64,000 nucleotides of DNA from Bradyrhizobium sp. Ec3.3 (lineage in GTDB: Bacteria > Pseudomonadota > Alphaproteobacteria > Rhizobiales > Xanthobacteraceae): assembly GCF_000472925.1 (NCBI RefSeq), contig NZ_AXAS01000049.1, forward strand, positions 1 through 64,000, in the 5' to 3' direction. The first letter of the stretch is position 1. Each line of letters begins with the position of its first letter. The notes below the pieces were generated by a model that was given only the letters and a program-made list of their open reading frames with translations, made no database searches and was not told the DNA's origin. Shown one piece after another: positions 1 through 7,464 of this stretch. A program made the position numbers and the translations under genes.

Positions 1-1355
1 GAGACGCCGGCAACCTGGCTCGACAGCGTCTGCGTCGTCTCCGCGGTGCGGGTCAGCGTGGAGGCTGCCGATTCGAGCTGCACGGCTGAAGCCGACACGT
101 TCGAAACGATGGCGCCGACCGCGGTCTCGAAATCATCGGCAAAGCGGATCAGCTCGGAGCGGCGCGCTGCGGCCGTCTCCCTGCTCTGGGCTTCGCTCGC
201 CGCCGCATCGCGCTCGGCTTTCGCGACTGCCTGCATCTTGAACTCTTCGACCGCGCCGGCCATCTCGCCGATCTCGTCCTTGCGGCCGAGCCCCGGCAGC
301 ACGACCTCGAAATTGCCCGAGGCGAGCTCCCGCATCGCCTTGCACATCGCGATCATCGGCCGCGAGATGCCGGTGCCGAGCAGGAAGGCGAGGATGGCGC
401 CGAGCAGCGTGCCGCCGGCAGCCAGCATCAGGATCAGATGTTCGGTCTGGTCGATGCTGGCCTCGGATTCTGTTTCCAGCCGCTGCTGCTCGGACACGAG
501 ATCAGCCTTCATCGCCGTGGCGCCCTGCATGATGGCGCCCGCCGAGCCGCTCATCTCGGTGACGAGGTCGTCGATCATCCTGGCATTGGCGACGAGCTTC
601 TCCAGCGCTTCGCGATAGGCCGCAAGCAGGCCCTTGGCGTCCTTCAAGCCGGCGACGATCTTGTCGTCCATCGAATAGACCGCGTTGAGCGAATTCTCGA
701 CGAATTTCAGCCGCGCCAGCGCGTTTGCGGCAAGCGCCTGGTCGGAATTGAGGACGAAGTTGGTCGCCGCCGCGCTTGCGGTCTGGAACTGGGCATTGAC
801 TTGCTTGGTGCCGAATTCGATCGCCTGCGCCTCGGAATCGGAGGCGTTGTTGCCGATGTCGTCGAGCTTGTACTTGAGGAGGTTGGCGTTGCGCTGAAGC
901 TGGTTCTCAACCAGGAGCGCGCTGTCGCGCTTGGCTTGCAGGATCTTGGCAAAGGTCGCGGAGAAGTTCGAAAACTCCTTGGCGAGCTTGCCGAGGCTTT
1001 CCAGCCGCGCCGGCCTCTCGGCGCCCTTGATGGCCTGATCGATGGCCTTCTTCAGGCCGGCTTCGGCCTCCAGCGCTACCTTGGCGTCATCTTCCTTTCC
1101 GGTGACGACGAAGTAGCGGGCGGCCGAACGATAGGCCAGCAGCTCGCGATCGATGTTGCGGGCGAGGTCAGCCTCGGAAACGCTGGCACGGTAGGAGCCG
1201 ACGCCGGCCGAGACGCGCTCAAAGCCGAAATAGGCGAAGGCCATGCTGACGGCCGAGATGACGAGCACGGCGGCAAAGCCGAGAATGATCTTGGCGCGGA
1301 ACTTCAGGGTCGGAAAAAATGTGCGCTTCGACTTCGACGCGGTACGCCCGGCCAT
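1..1355 (-). CDS. Methyl-accepting chemotaxis protein, 3' part missing
   Basis: Membrane chemoreceptor that passes ligand signals to the CheA/CheW system. Reading leftwards from the ATG at 1355 gives MAGRTASKSKRTFFPTLKF, then a first membrane helix (IILGFAAVLVISAVSMAFAYF), a long alpha-helical periplasmic region of about 270 residues, a second helix (LILMLAAGGTLLGAILAFLL), and a HAMP-like region that includes GRKDEIGEMAGAVEEFK. The start of the cytoplasmic signalling coil follows and runs off the window edge, so the conserved hairpin tip is not seen. The frame stays open from 1355 to base 1. The class is clear; the ligand is unknown. The periplasmic part is rich in Ala and Gln and resembles the helical-bundle sensor of many rhizobial receptors. 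Confidence 0.9.
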   Translation of the reverse strand, partial: MAGRTASKSKRTFFPTLKFRAKIILGFAAVLVISAVSMAFAYFGFERVSAGVGSYRASVSEADLARNIDRELLAYRSAARYFVVTGKEDDAKVALEAEAGLKKAIDQAIKGAERPARLESLGKLAKEFSNFSATFAKILQAKRDSALLVENQLQRNANLLKYKLDDIGNNASDSEAQAIEFGTKQVNAQFQTASAAATNFVLNSDQALAANALARLKFVENSLNAVYSMDDKIVAGLKDAKGLLAAYREALEKLVANARMIDDLVTEMSGSAGAIMQGATAMKADLVSEQQRLETESEASIDQTEHLILMLAAGGTLLGAILAFLLGTGISRPMIAMCKAMRELASGNFEVVLPGLGRKDEIGEMAGAVEEFKMQAVAKAERDAAASEAQSRETAAARRSELIRFADDFETAVGAIVSNVSASAVQLESAASTLTRTAETTQTLSSQVAGV

Positions 1356-1615
1356 TCCAACCCCCAACTTATGTTCTTGCAACATTCATGCGGCCCGGAA
1401 GCAGCCCCTCCCGAACCGATGCGGAAAATTAAGGCAGAAACGTCAAGGGGCGGTAAATTCGTCCGGCCTGCATCCTGCGTGGAGAAAGTTCCTGTCCAAG
1501 GCCGTCCGGGCGCCGTGTTGCGGCTAACCGGAAAACGCCTTACTCTTGGGGCACTTGTCGGGCACTTATCAGGCTCTTGGCGTAGACCGAGCCAGTCCTC
1601 GAGGGGAGAGACGGA
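1356..1615. other. Divergent intergenic region, chemoreceptor / FIST gene
   Basis: 260 bases between two divergent starts. It should carry both promoters, but I see no gene and no strong palindrome. A short direct repeat of GGGCACTT(G/A)TC lies near 1551-1570. A Shine-Dalgarno-like GAGGGGAGAG lies just before 1616. Confidence 0.4.
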
Positions 1616-2782
1616 GTGGGGCAAACCGATTTTCGGTTTGGCGGAGCGTCCGGCGTGGCCGTTGCCAAATCGAAGGCTGCGAGCGTCGATGAAGCCGTGG
1701 CCGAGCTCGCGGCCCAGCTCCCATCCGACGAGATGGCGCTGATCCTGGTCTTCCTCTCCCCTGCTTACGACCCCCATCACTTCATCACCGAGATCACCCG
1801 GCACTTCGATGACACCCAGGTCTGCGGTTGTACGACCGCTGGCGAGCTCGCCCCGGATGGCTGGGACGAGAACAGCGTCGTGGCGCTGGCGTTCAGCCGC
1901 GCCGACTTCTCGGCAGTAATCCGGCCCATTCTCAATCTCGACAGCTTCCGCGTCGAGGACGGCCGCAGGATCGGCGGCGAGCTCCGGCACGAGCTGCTGC
2001 GGGTCACCCCGCAGGTCGACCGTGGAAATCCCTTCGGCCTGGTCTTGATCGACGGCCTGTGCCGCCGCGAGGAAGCGGTGATGTCCGCCATCTATGCTTC
2101 ACTCGACGACATCCCGGTCGTCGGAGGATCGGCGGGCGACGGGATGCGCTTCGAGAAGACCTGGGTGTTCTTCGACGGCAGGGCCCACACCAATGCCGCC
2201 CTCCTGATACTCCTGAACACGTCGCTGCCGTTCCGGGTCTTCAAGTGCGACAATTTCGAGCCGCGGCCGCAGAAGATGGTGGTCACCGAGGCCGACATCG
2301 AAAATCGAACGGTCAGGGAGCTGAACGCGGAGCCTGCGGCGAAGGAATATTCGCGCATGGTCGGGATCATGGACGCCAAACTCGACCCGTTCTCCTTCGC
2401 GTCCCACCCCGTACTGGTGCGCGTCGGCGGCTCCTATTACGCGCGATCGATCCAGCGCGTCGAACCGGACGGCTCCTTGCATTTCTTCTGCGCCATCGAC
2501 GAGGGCATGGTGCTGACCGCTGCGACGTCGCGAAGCCTGGTCGGCTCGACGCGCGAGACCTTTGCCGAAATTCGCGATGAGATCGGAGACGTGTCGCTCT
2601 TCATCGGCTTCGAATGCCTGTTGCGCCGGCTGGATGCCGAGCAGCATCAGCTCGCCCGCGACATGTCCGAGCTGTACCGGCAGAACCGCGTCGTCGGCTT
2701 TCACACCTATGGCGAGCAGTTCGGCTCGATGCATGTGAACCAGACCTTCACGGGCGTCGCGATCGGAAGGCGCCCGTCGTGA
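1616..2782 (+). CDS. FIST-domain sensor protein, NosP-like
   Basis: Soluble sensor of 388 residues with a FIST N domain (about residues 25-220) and a FIST C domain (about 225-375). Recognisable parts are LILVFLSPAYDPHHF, CGCTTAGELAPDGW, VVGGSAGDGMRF and the C-terminal GFHTYGEQFGSMHVNQTFTGVAIG. The start is GTG, preceded by GAGGGGAGAG. In Pseudomonas, Vibrio and Legionella, FIST proteins of the NosP group bind haem and nitric oxide and control a co-encoded hybrid kinase (established for that family). Here the stop codon overlaps the GTG start of such a kinase, which supports the same partnership. I did not identify a haem ligand from sequence, so NO sensing is inference. The FIST assignment is firm. 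Confidence 0.88.
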   Translation: MGQTDFRFGGASGVAVAKSKAASVDEAVAELAAQLPSDEMALILVFLSPAYDPHHFITEITRHFDDTQVCGCTTAGELAPDGWDENSVVALAFSRADFSAVIRPILNLDSFRVEDGRRIGGELRHELLRVTPQVDRGNPFGLVLIDGLCRREEAVMSAIYASLDDIPVVGGSAGDGMRFEKTWVFFDGRAHTNAALLILLNTSLPFRVFKCDNFEPRPQKMVVTEADIENRTVRELNAEPAAKEYSRMVGIMDAKLDPFSFASHPVLVRVGGSYYARSIQRVEPDGSLHFFCAIDEGMVLTAATSRSLVGSTRETFAEIRDEIGDVSLFIGFECLLRRLDAEQHQLARDMSELYRQNRVVGFHTYGEQFGSMHVNQTFTGVAIGRRPS

Positions 2783-4137
2783 CGGAGACGTGGCAGGACC
2801 CTCAATCGGTCGAGCAGCTTCAGCGGGAAGCTGCGAAGCTGAAGAAGATCAATGCCGCGCTGATGTCCCGGGTCGAGCGCTCGATGGATCAGCAGCTCAA
2901 TGCCTTCTCGCTGTTCGAGACGGCCATTGCGCTAGATCACCAGGTTCGCGACCGGACGCACCAGTTGCGCGAGGCGCTGCATTCGATCGAGCGCGCCAAT
3001 GAGGGGCTCTACCGCGCCAAGCAGCAGGCCGAGGCCGCGAGCTCGCTCAAATCCTCTGTGCTGATCTCGGTCACCCACGACCTGTTGCAGCCGTTGAACG
3101 CGGCGCGCCTGACGCTGTCGGCGTTGACCGAGATGATGGAATCGCAGGAGGCGGGCCAGCTCATCGATCAGGTCGACCGCTCGCTGGTGACGCTGGAGGA
3201 CCTGCTGCGCTCGCTGCTGGAGATCGCAAAGCTGGACGCCGGCGCGCTCAGGCCCGACGTGCGCGCTGTCGCGCTGGCACCCCTGTTCGAGCAGCTCCGC
3301 AACGAATTCGAGCCGATCGCCGCGCGGCAAGGTCTTTCCTTGCGCATCCGCACCTCACAGCTTGCGGTGACGTCGGATGCGATGATGCTGCGGCGGATCC
3401 TGCAAAACCTGCTTGCCAATGCGATTCGCTATACCCGCAGCGGCGGCGTCGTCATGGGATGCCGGCCGAGGGGGGAGCGCATCTGCGTTCAGGTCTCCGA
3501 CACCGGGCCGGGAATTGCGCAGGCGCAGCAGGAAGCGATCTTCCGCGAATTCCAGCGTGGGGAAGCGAGCGCCACCGACCAGGCCGGTTTCGGGCTCGGC
3601 CTCTCCATCGTTCGCCGTTTCGCAACGGTGCTCGGACACGAGGTGCGGTTGTCATCGCAGGTCGGTCGGGGATCGACCTTTGCCCTCGAGCTGGAGCCGG
3701 CCGACCTCACTGAAGTCAGCGACGAGGTGCACGAGGTCAAGCTGGCCGAGCGGCACTATGGCGGGCTCGAAGGCGCCAAGATCCTGTTGATCGAGAACGA
3801 TCCGAACGGCTCCGAGGCCATGGCCGCCCTGCTGGAAGGCTGGGGCTGCGACGTCGCGACCACGCGATCGGCCGCCGACGCATTGCTGCGCCTCAGCGAG
3901 CTCGGCGGCGCCCCCGATGCCGTGATCGCCGACCTCCATCTCGATCACGGCGAGAGCGGCCTGTCGGCCGTCGCCGACATCCGCCGGCATTTGCAGCTGG
4001 ACGTGCCGGCCATGATCATCACGGCCGACTACTCCGAAAAGGCCGCGAAGGAAGCCAGCCTCCACGGGCTCGAGGTGCTGAAGAAGCCGATCAAGCCCGC
4101 CGAGATGCGCGCGCTGCTGTCGTTCCTGTTGACTTGA
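2779..4137 (+). CDS. Hybrid sensor histidine kinase, NahK/ErcS'-like
   Basis: Cytoplasmic hybrid kinase of 452 residues with no membrane segment and no recognisable PAS domain. Residues 1-90 form a coiled coil. The H-box is VTHDLLQPLNAARL with phospho-acceptor His100. The ATPase domain shows N-box NLLANAIRYT (about 210), DTGPGIA (about 241) and GFGLGLSIVRR (about 270). A C-terminal receiver follows (about 334-452) with Asp385 in VIADLHLD and the conserved Lys in LKKPIKP. I take the GTG at 2779, which overlaps the upstream FIST stop (GTGA), rather than a longer frame that starts at 2614 inside the FIST gene. The HDLLQPLNAARL box is characteristic of the NahK/ErcS' kinases. Translational coupling with the FIST gene suggests a sensor-kinase pair; output partners may be the LuxR-type regulators at 4535-6011. 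Confidence 0.9.
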   Translation: MTETWQDPQSVEQLQREAAKLKKINAALMSRVERSMDQQLNAFSLFETAIALDHQVRDRTHQLREALHSIERANEGLYRAKQQAEAASSLKSSVLISVTHDLLQPLNAARLTLSALTEMMESQEAGQLIDQVDRSLVTLEDLLRSLLEIAKLDAGALRPDVRAVALAPLFEQLRNEFEPIAARQGLSLRIRTSQLAVTSDAMMLRRILQNLLANAIRYTRSGGVVMGCRPRGERICVQVSDTGPGIAQAQQEAIFREFQRGEASATDQAGFGLGLSIVRRFATVLGHEVRLSSQVGRGSTFALELEPADLTEVSDEVHEVKLAERHYGGLEGAKILLIENDPNGSEAMAALLEGWGCDVATTRSAADALLRLSELGGAPDAVIADLHLDHGESGLSAVADIRRHLQLDVPAMIITADYSEKAAKEASLHGLEVLKKPIKPAEMRALLSFLLT

Positions 4138-4534
4138 GGCGGGATGGATCGGGCTAATCGACCGGCCGTCACAAAATCCGCAAAATAACCCCATGCAAAG
4201 TAGAAGCGGGCGGCGGTGACGCCCTACGCTTTATCCGAAATCGCTTGACGCGTCGGGCAAATCACCGGCAAAAGCGTATCGTCGCGAAGAGCGGCATGGC
4301 TATCGCATACGGCGCTTGAGAAGCTGGTGAAAGCGCTCGGCCTCATGGTTCGAGACGCGCCGCGGGCGGTGCTCCTCACCATGAGGGTCAAAAATTTTCG
4401 CCGCGAAACAAGACCTCATCCTGAGGAGCCCGCAAAGGCGGGCGTCTCGACGGATGGGCCGCAAAGACGTCGCTCACCCACGGTCCTTACGGCGGAGCGA
4501 GGGAGACAATTGAGACCCAATCGCGGCCGTCCCG
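4138..4534. repeat. Convergent intergenic region with palindromic repeat
   Basis: 397 bases between converging gene ends, with no credible ORF. A 9-bp perfect inverted repeat (CCTCATGGT at 4341-4349, ACCATGAGG at 4378-4386) is followed at about 4414-4460 by a 'CCTCATCCTGAGGAG...' motif. That motif recurs in reverse orientation at about 25440-25541. This looks like a dispersed rhizobial intergenic repeat that could serve as a bidirectional terminator. Confidence 0.6.
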
Positions 4535-5221
4535 TTACTCCGACTGCGCGCGATCGTGCTTCGCTCCCGCCCGGTCGCTTGCCAGCGTCGCGAAATCTAT
4601 GCGGGACATTTCGACGATCGCCTTGGTGCGGCTCAGCACGTTGAGCTTGCGCAGGATGTCGGAGACGTGGACCTTCACGGTGGTCTCCGAGATCTTCAGC
4701 TCATAGGCGATCTGCTTGTTCTGCAGGCCGCGCTTGAGCATTTCGAGGACGCGCAATTGCTGCGGCGTCAGATCGTGCAGGCGCTTGATGAGATCCTGCG
4801 CGGGGCCGGCGGCGCGTTGCGCACGTGTCGCACGATAAGCGCCGGGGACGCAGACCGCGCCGCGCAGCACCTCGCCGATCGACTGCGCAAGATCCTGCTT
4901 GGACGAGGATTTGAGGATGTAGCCGGCGACGCCGAGCGACAATGCGCCGGAAATGATCTGCGGATCCTGATGCCCGGATACGATGACGACGGGAATTTTG
5001 GGAAACGCCTTGCGGATGCGGATGATGCCTGAAAGACCCGTCGTGCCCGGCATCGACAGATCGAGGAGAATGAGATCGAGCCCAGATGTCGTCGACAACA
5101 GCTCCAGCGCGCCGTCGATCGAGATCGCCTGAACGATATCGGCCTCGGGCGCCACCATCTGTAGCGCCCCTTCGAGCGCCTCGCGAAACAGCGGATGGTC
5201 TTCGACAATCAGAAATCGCAT
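4535..5221 (-). CDS. LuxR/NarL-type response regulator
   Basis: Two-domain DNA-binding response regulator of 228 residues. The receiver (1-120) has an acidic pocket IVEDHP, phospho-acceptor Asp54 in ILLDLSMPG, and Lys in YILKSSSK. The C-terminal NarL/LuxR helix-turn-helix (about 148-210) reads LTPQQLRVLEMLKRGLQNKQIAYELKI(S)ETTVKVHV in parts. The start is the ATG at 5221 (MRFLIVEDHP); the frame is open further upstream, but the receiver begins here. It lies 103 bases downstream of a paralogue of exactly the same length. Regulators of this class (AgmR/ErbR, EraR) control PQQ-dependent alcohol oxidation in Pseudomonas. The nearby PQQ dehydrogenase suggests the same role here (inference). Confidence 0.9.
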   Translation of the reverse strand: MRFLIVEDHPLFREALEGALQMVAPEADIVQAISIDGALELLSTTSGLDLILLDLSMPGTTGLSGIIRIRKAFPKIPVVIVSGHQDPQIISGALSLGVAGYILKSSSKQDLAQSIGEVLRGAVCVPGAYRATRAQRAAGPAQDLIKRLHDLTPQQLRVLEMLKRGLQNKQIAYELKISETTVKVHVSDILRKLNVLSRTKAIVEMSRIDFATLASDRAGAKHDRAQSE

Positions 5222-5324
5222 CACGCGTGAGCCATTCCTAAGATGTTGCCGGGTCCAACGTTGAGATGAGAATGCCTCAGCCGAGCCCAACCGGGTTGAT
5301 CCAGGTCAACAACGAGAGCGCGCA

Positions 5325-6011
5325 TTATTGCGGCCTGCCGCGATCGGCCCGCGCATAGGGCCGGCCCTTGGGATCGGGTAGGTCCATCTTGCCGATCTCG
5401 ATGATCGCCTTGTTGCGGCTGAACAGGCCGAGCTTGCGCAGGATCTCGGTGATGTGCGCCTTCACGGTGGACTCCGCAAGCTGAAGTTCCTGGGCGATCT
5501 GCCGGTTCGGATAGCCGCGGCGCAGGAGGTCGAGCACGCGAAGCTGCTGCGGCGTCAGCTCGCGCAGCTTGACCGCGAGCGCCTTGCTGGTGTCGGCGCG
5601 GCGCCGCTGCGGCGTCGCGACAAAATCCTTCGGCACTGAGACCGATCCGCTCAGCACACCCTCGATCGATTGCGCGAGCTCGCGTTTCGACGTCGACTTC
5701 GGCAGATAGCCGGCAGCGCCCAGCGCCAGCGCCTCGCGGACGACGTGCTGATCCTCCTCGCTCGACACGATGGCGACCGGCAGGCGCGGATAGGTCTCGC
5801 GCAGGCGGAGAAAGCCGGAGAAGCCGGTCGCATCCGGCAGCGAGAGATCGAGCAGCGCGAGGTCGATGCCCTGTTCGGCCGAGAGGATATGCAGGGCGTC
5901 CTCGATCGACATCGCCTCGAAGATCCGCGCCTCCGGCAATGCCAGCCGCACCGCATTGCCGAGCGCCTCGCGAAACAGCGGATGATCGTCGATGATCAGG
6001 AAGCTGGTCAT
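5325..6011 (-). CDS. LuxR/NarL-type response regulator, paralogue of the next one downstream
   Basis: A 228-residue response regulator in tandem with the one at 4535-5221. The receiver starts MTSFLIIDDHPLFREAL, with phospho-acceptor Asp55 in ALLDLSLPD and Lys in GYLPKSTSKREL. The NarL/LuxR HTH follows (LTPQQLRVLDLLRRGYPNRQ, then ESTVKAHITEILRKL). The ATG at 6011 is preceded by GGGAAGG. The two copies share length, domain layout and many blocks (DHPLFREAL, LTPQQLRVL), which points to tandem duplication. Their recognition helices differ, so they may bind different promoters. Gene order on this strand is dehydrogenase, binding-protein/cytochrome fusion, this gene, then its paralogue. Confidence 0.9.
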   Translation of the reverse strand: MTSFLIIDDHPLFREALGNAVRLALPEARIFEAMSIEDALHILSAEQGIDLALLDLSLPDATGFSGFLRLRETYPRLPVAIVSSEEDQHVVREALALGAAGYLPKSTSKRELAQSIEGVLSGSVSVPKDFVATPQRRRADTSKALAVKLRELTPQQLRVLDLLRRGYPNRQIAQELQLAESTVKAHITEILRKLGLFSRNKAIIEIGKMDLPDPKGRPYARADRGRPQ

Positions 6012-6149
6012 GGCGCCTTCCCAAGAGTCGATCGCACAAGACTTCACCGCAGGAGCGGAAGCGGTGCATTCCTGCGGCGACCGTCCGGCACCGGGAGGAT
6101 GCCGGATGGACGCTACCACATCCTCCCGATCGCGTCCGGTCAAGATCGT

Positions 6150-7343
6150 TCAGTCGTTCGATTCGGACTGGACCGTCAGCAGGAAGGAATAGATGTTGTC
6201 GAATTGATCGTCCGTGAAGACTTCCTTCCAGGCCGGCATGCCCTTGGCAGGCCGTCCTTCATGCACGGTGGTCCAGTATTTCTCGCGCATCTCGTCGCCG
6301 TAGCGGTGACGCAGCAGCCGCAGATCGATCTTCTTCTCGCTCTGGATCGCGTCGGGACCGTGACAATGTGCACAGGTGCCGTTGAAGATCTCCTTGCCCG
6401 TGCCGACGGCCTCGGCGCTTGGCGCGGCCGCCTCGCCCTTGGTCTCGGTCGCCACCACGTTGGCGATCTCAGTCACCCGGGCTCCGGTTCCCGTTCCCGT
6501 CGTTACTCCCGCCGGCACCGCCTGGGCGCCGAAGCGAACCGGTTGGCCGGTCGGCAAGCCGTATTTCACCGCGAGATCGGCGATCGTCTTCTGAAGCTGC
6601 GGCAGGATGGCATCGACGCGATCGCGGAGCTCCGTCGACGTCTTCGCGAAGCCGATGGCCGCGTCCCATGACAAGCCTTCGCCTTCGGTGAGCTCGATCT
6701 GATAGCGATCGCGGTAGGTGGTCTTGTTCAGCCAGCCGGCGACAGGCCCCCAGATGAAGGCGACGTCGGCCTTGCCCTGGTCGAGCGCCTGCATGCCTTC
6801 CTCGGGCGACAGCACGGTCACCTTCTGGATGTCATCGCGGCTCGCGAGCAGGTTTTGCGGCGTGCTGGCGAACTGCACGGCGACGCGCCTGCCCTTGAGG
6901 CCTTCGACGCCGCCGATCGCCTGTCCCTTCGCCGCCACGAGGGCATAGCCTTCCTTTGCGAAAGTGTTGGAGAAGATCACGGCCGGTCCCATGAAGTCCT
7001 CGGAGCGCGGCAGGCCGATCATGGCGTCGCATTGCTTGCCGAGCAGCGTGACGCGCACGGTGCGCTTGCCGAAATAGGATTTGTACCAGTCATACGCGAT
7101 CGGCTGGCCGAGCGCCTGCGCCAGGGCCTGCCCGATCTCGACATAGAAGCCCGGCTGCGACGCACCGTCGCTCGAAAACGGCAGATTGGTCGGATCGGCG
7201 CAGAGCCGGAACGGCTGCGCCTCGTCCGCGTGAGCCGTTGCGATGGGCGCGGTCATCGCGGACGCTGCGACCCATGCGACCAGCGCTGTCATGGCGCGAT
7301 TTCGGCTCTTGCCGCTTCCAAGATGATTCCGGCGCATCCTCAT
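6150..7343 (-). CDS. Periplasmic binding protein fused to cytochrome c (XoxJ/XoxG-like)
   Basis: Predicted periplasmic fusion of 397 residues. A signal peptide covers about 18-39 (MTALVAWVAASAM...AHADE). A family 3-like solute-binding domain (about 43-270) starts PFRLCADPTNLPFSS. A Thr/Gly/Ala-rich linker (about 275-312) leads to a class I cytochrome c domain with haem site C324-A-H-C327-H328 and probable Met369 axial ligand (AKGMPAW). In methylotrophs, XoxJ/MxaJ (binding-protein fold) and XoxG (cytochrome electron acceptor) are separate proteins made beside the PQQ dehydrogenase; here both functions appear in one chain. ATG at 7343 is used; ATG at 7337 sits at a better distance from GGGAG. 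A terminator-like hairpin separates it from the dehydrogenase gene. Role as chaperone/electron acceptor of that enzyme is inference. Confidence 0.87.
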   Translation of the reverse strand: MRMRRNHLGSGKSRNRAMTALVAWVAASAMTAPIATAHADEAQPFRLCADPTNLPFSSDGASQPGFYVEIGQALAQALGQPIAYDWYKSYFGKRTVRVTLLGKQCDAMIGLPRSEDFMGPAVIFSNTFAKEGYALVAAKGQAIGGVEGLKGRRVAVQFASTPQNLLASRDDIQKVTVLSPEEGMQALDQGKADVAFIWGPVAGWLNKTTYRDRYQIELTEGEGLSWDAAIGFAKTSTELRDRVDAILPQLQKTIADLAVKYGLPTGQPVRFGAQAVPAGVTTGTGTGARVTEIANVVATETKGEAAAPSAEAVGTGKEIFNGTCAHCHGPDAIQSEKKIDLRLLRHRYGDEMREKYWTTVHEGRPAKGMPAWKEVFTDDQFDNIYSFLLTVQSESND

Positions 7344-7422
7344 CTCCCGTAGTTGGGACTTGTTGGACCAGGCGTTGCGGCACGAGGCATCAACCGATGC
7401 CGCAACGATCGTCTGGAAAAAG

Positions 7423-7459
7423 CGCGCGCGTATCTCGTCACCTCTGAGATACGCGCGCG
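7423..7459 (-). terminator. Rho-independent terminator after the PQQ dehydrogenase
   Basis: A perfect 14-bp stem (CGCGCGCGTATCTC at 7423-7436 with its complement at 7446-7459) and a 9-nt loop. On the minus strand it begins 5 bases after the dehydrogenase stop and is followed by a T5 run. It should limit read-through into the binding-protein/cytochrome gene. Confidence 0.85.
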
Positions 7460-7464
7460 AGTGG

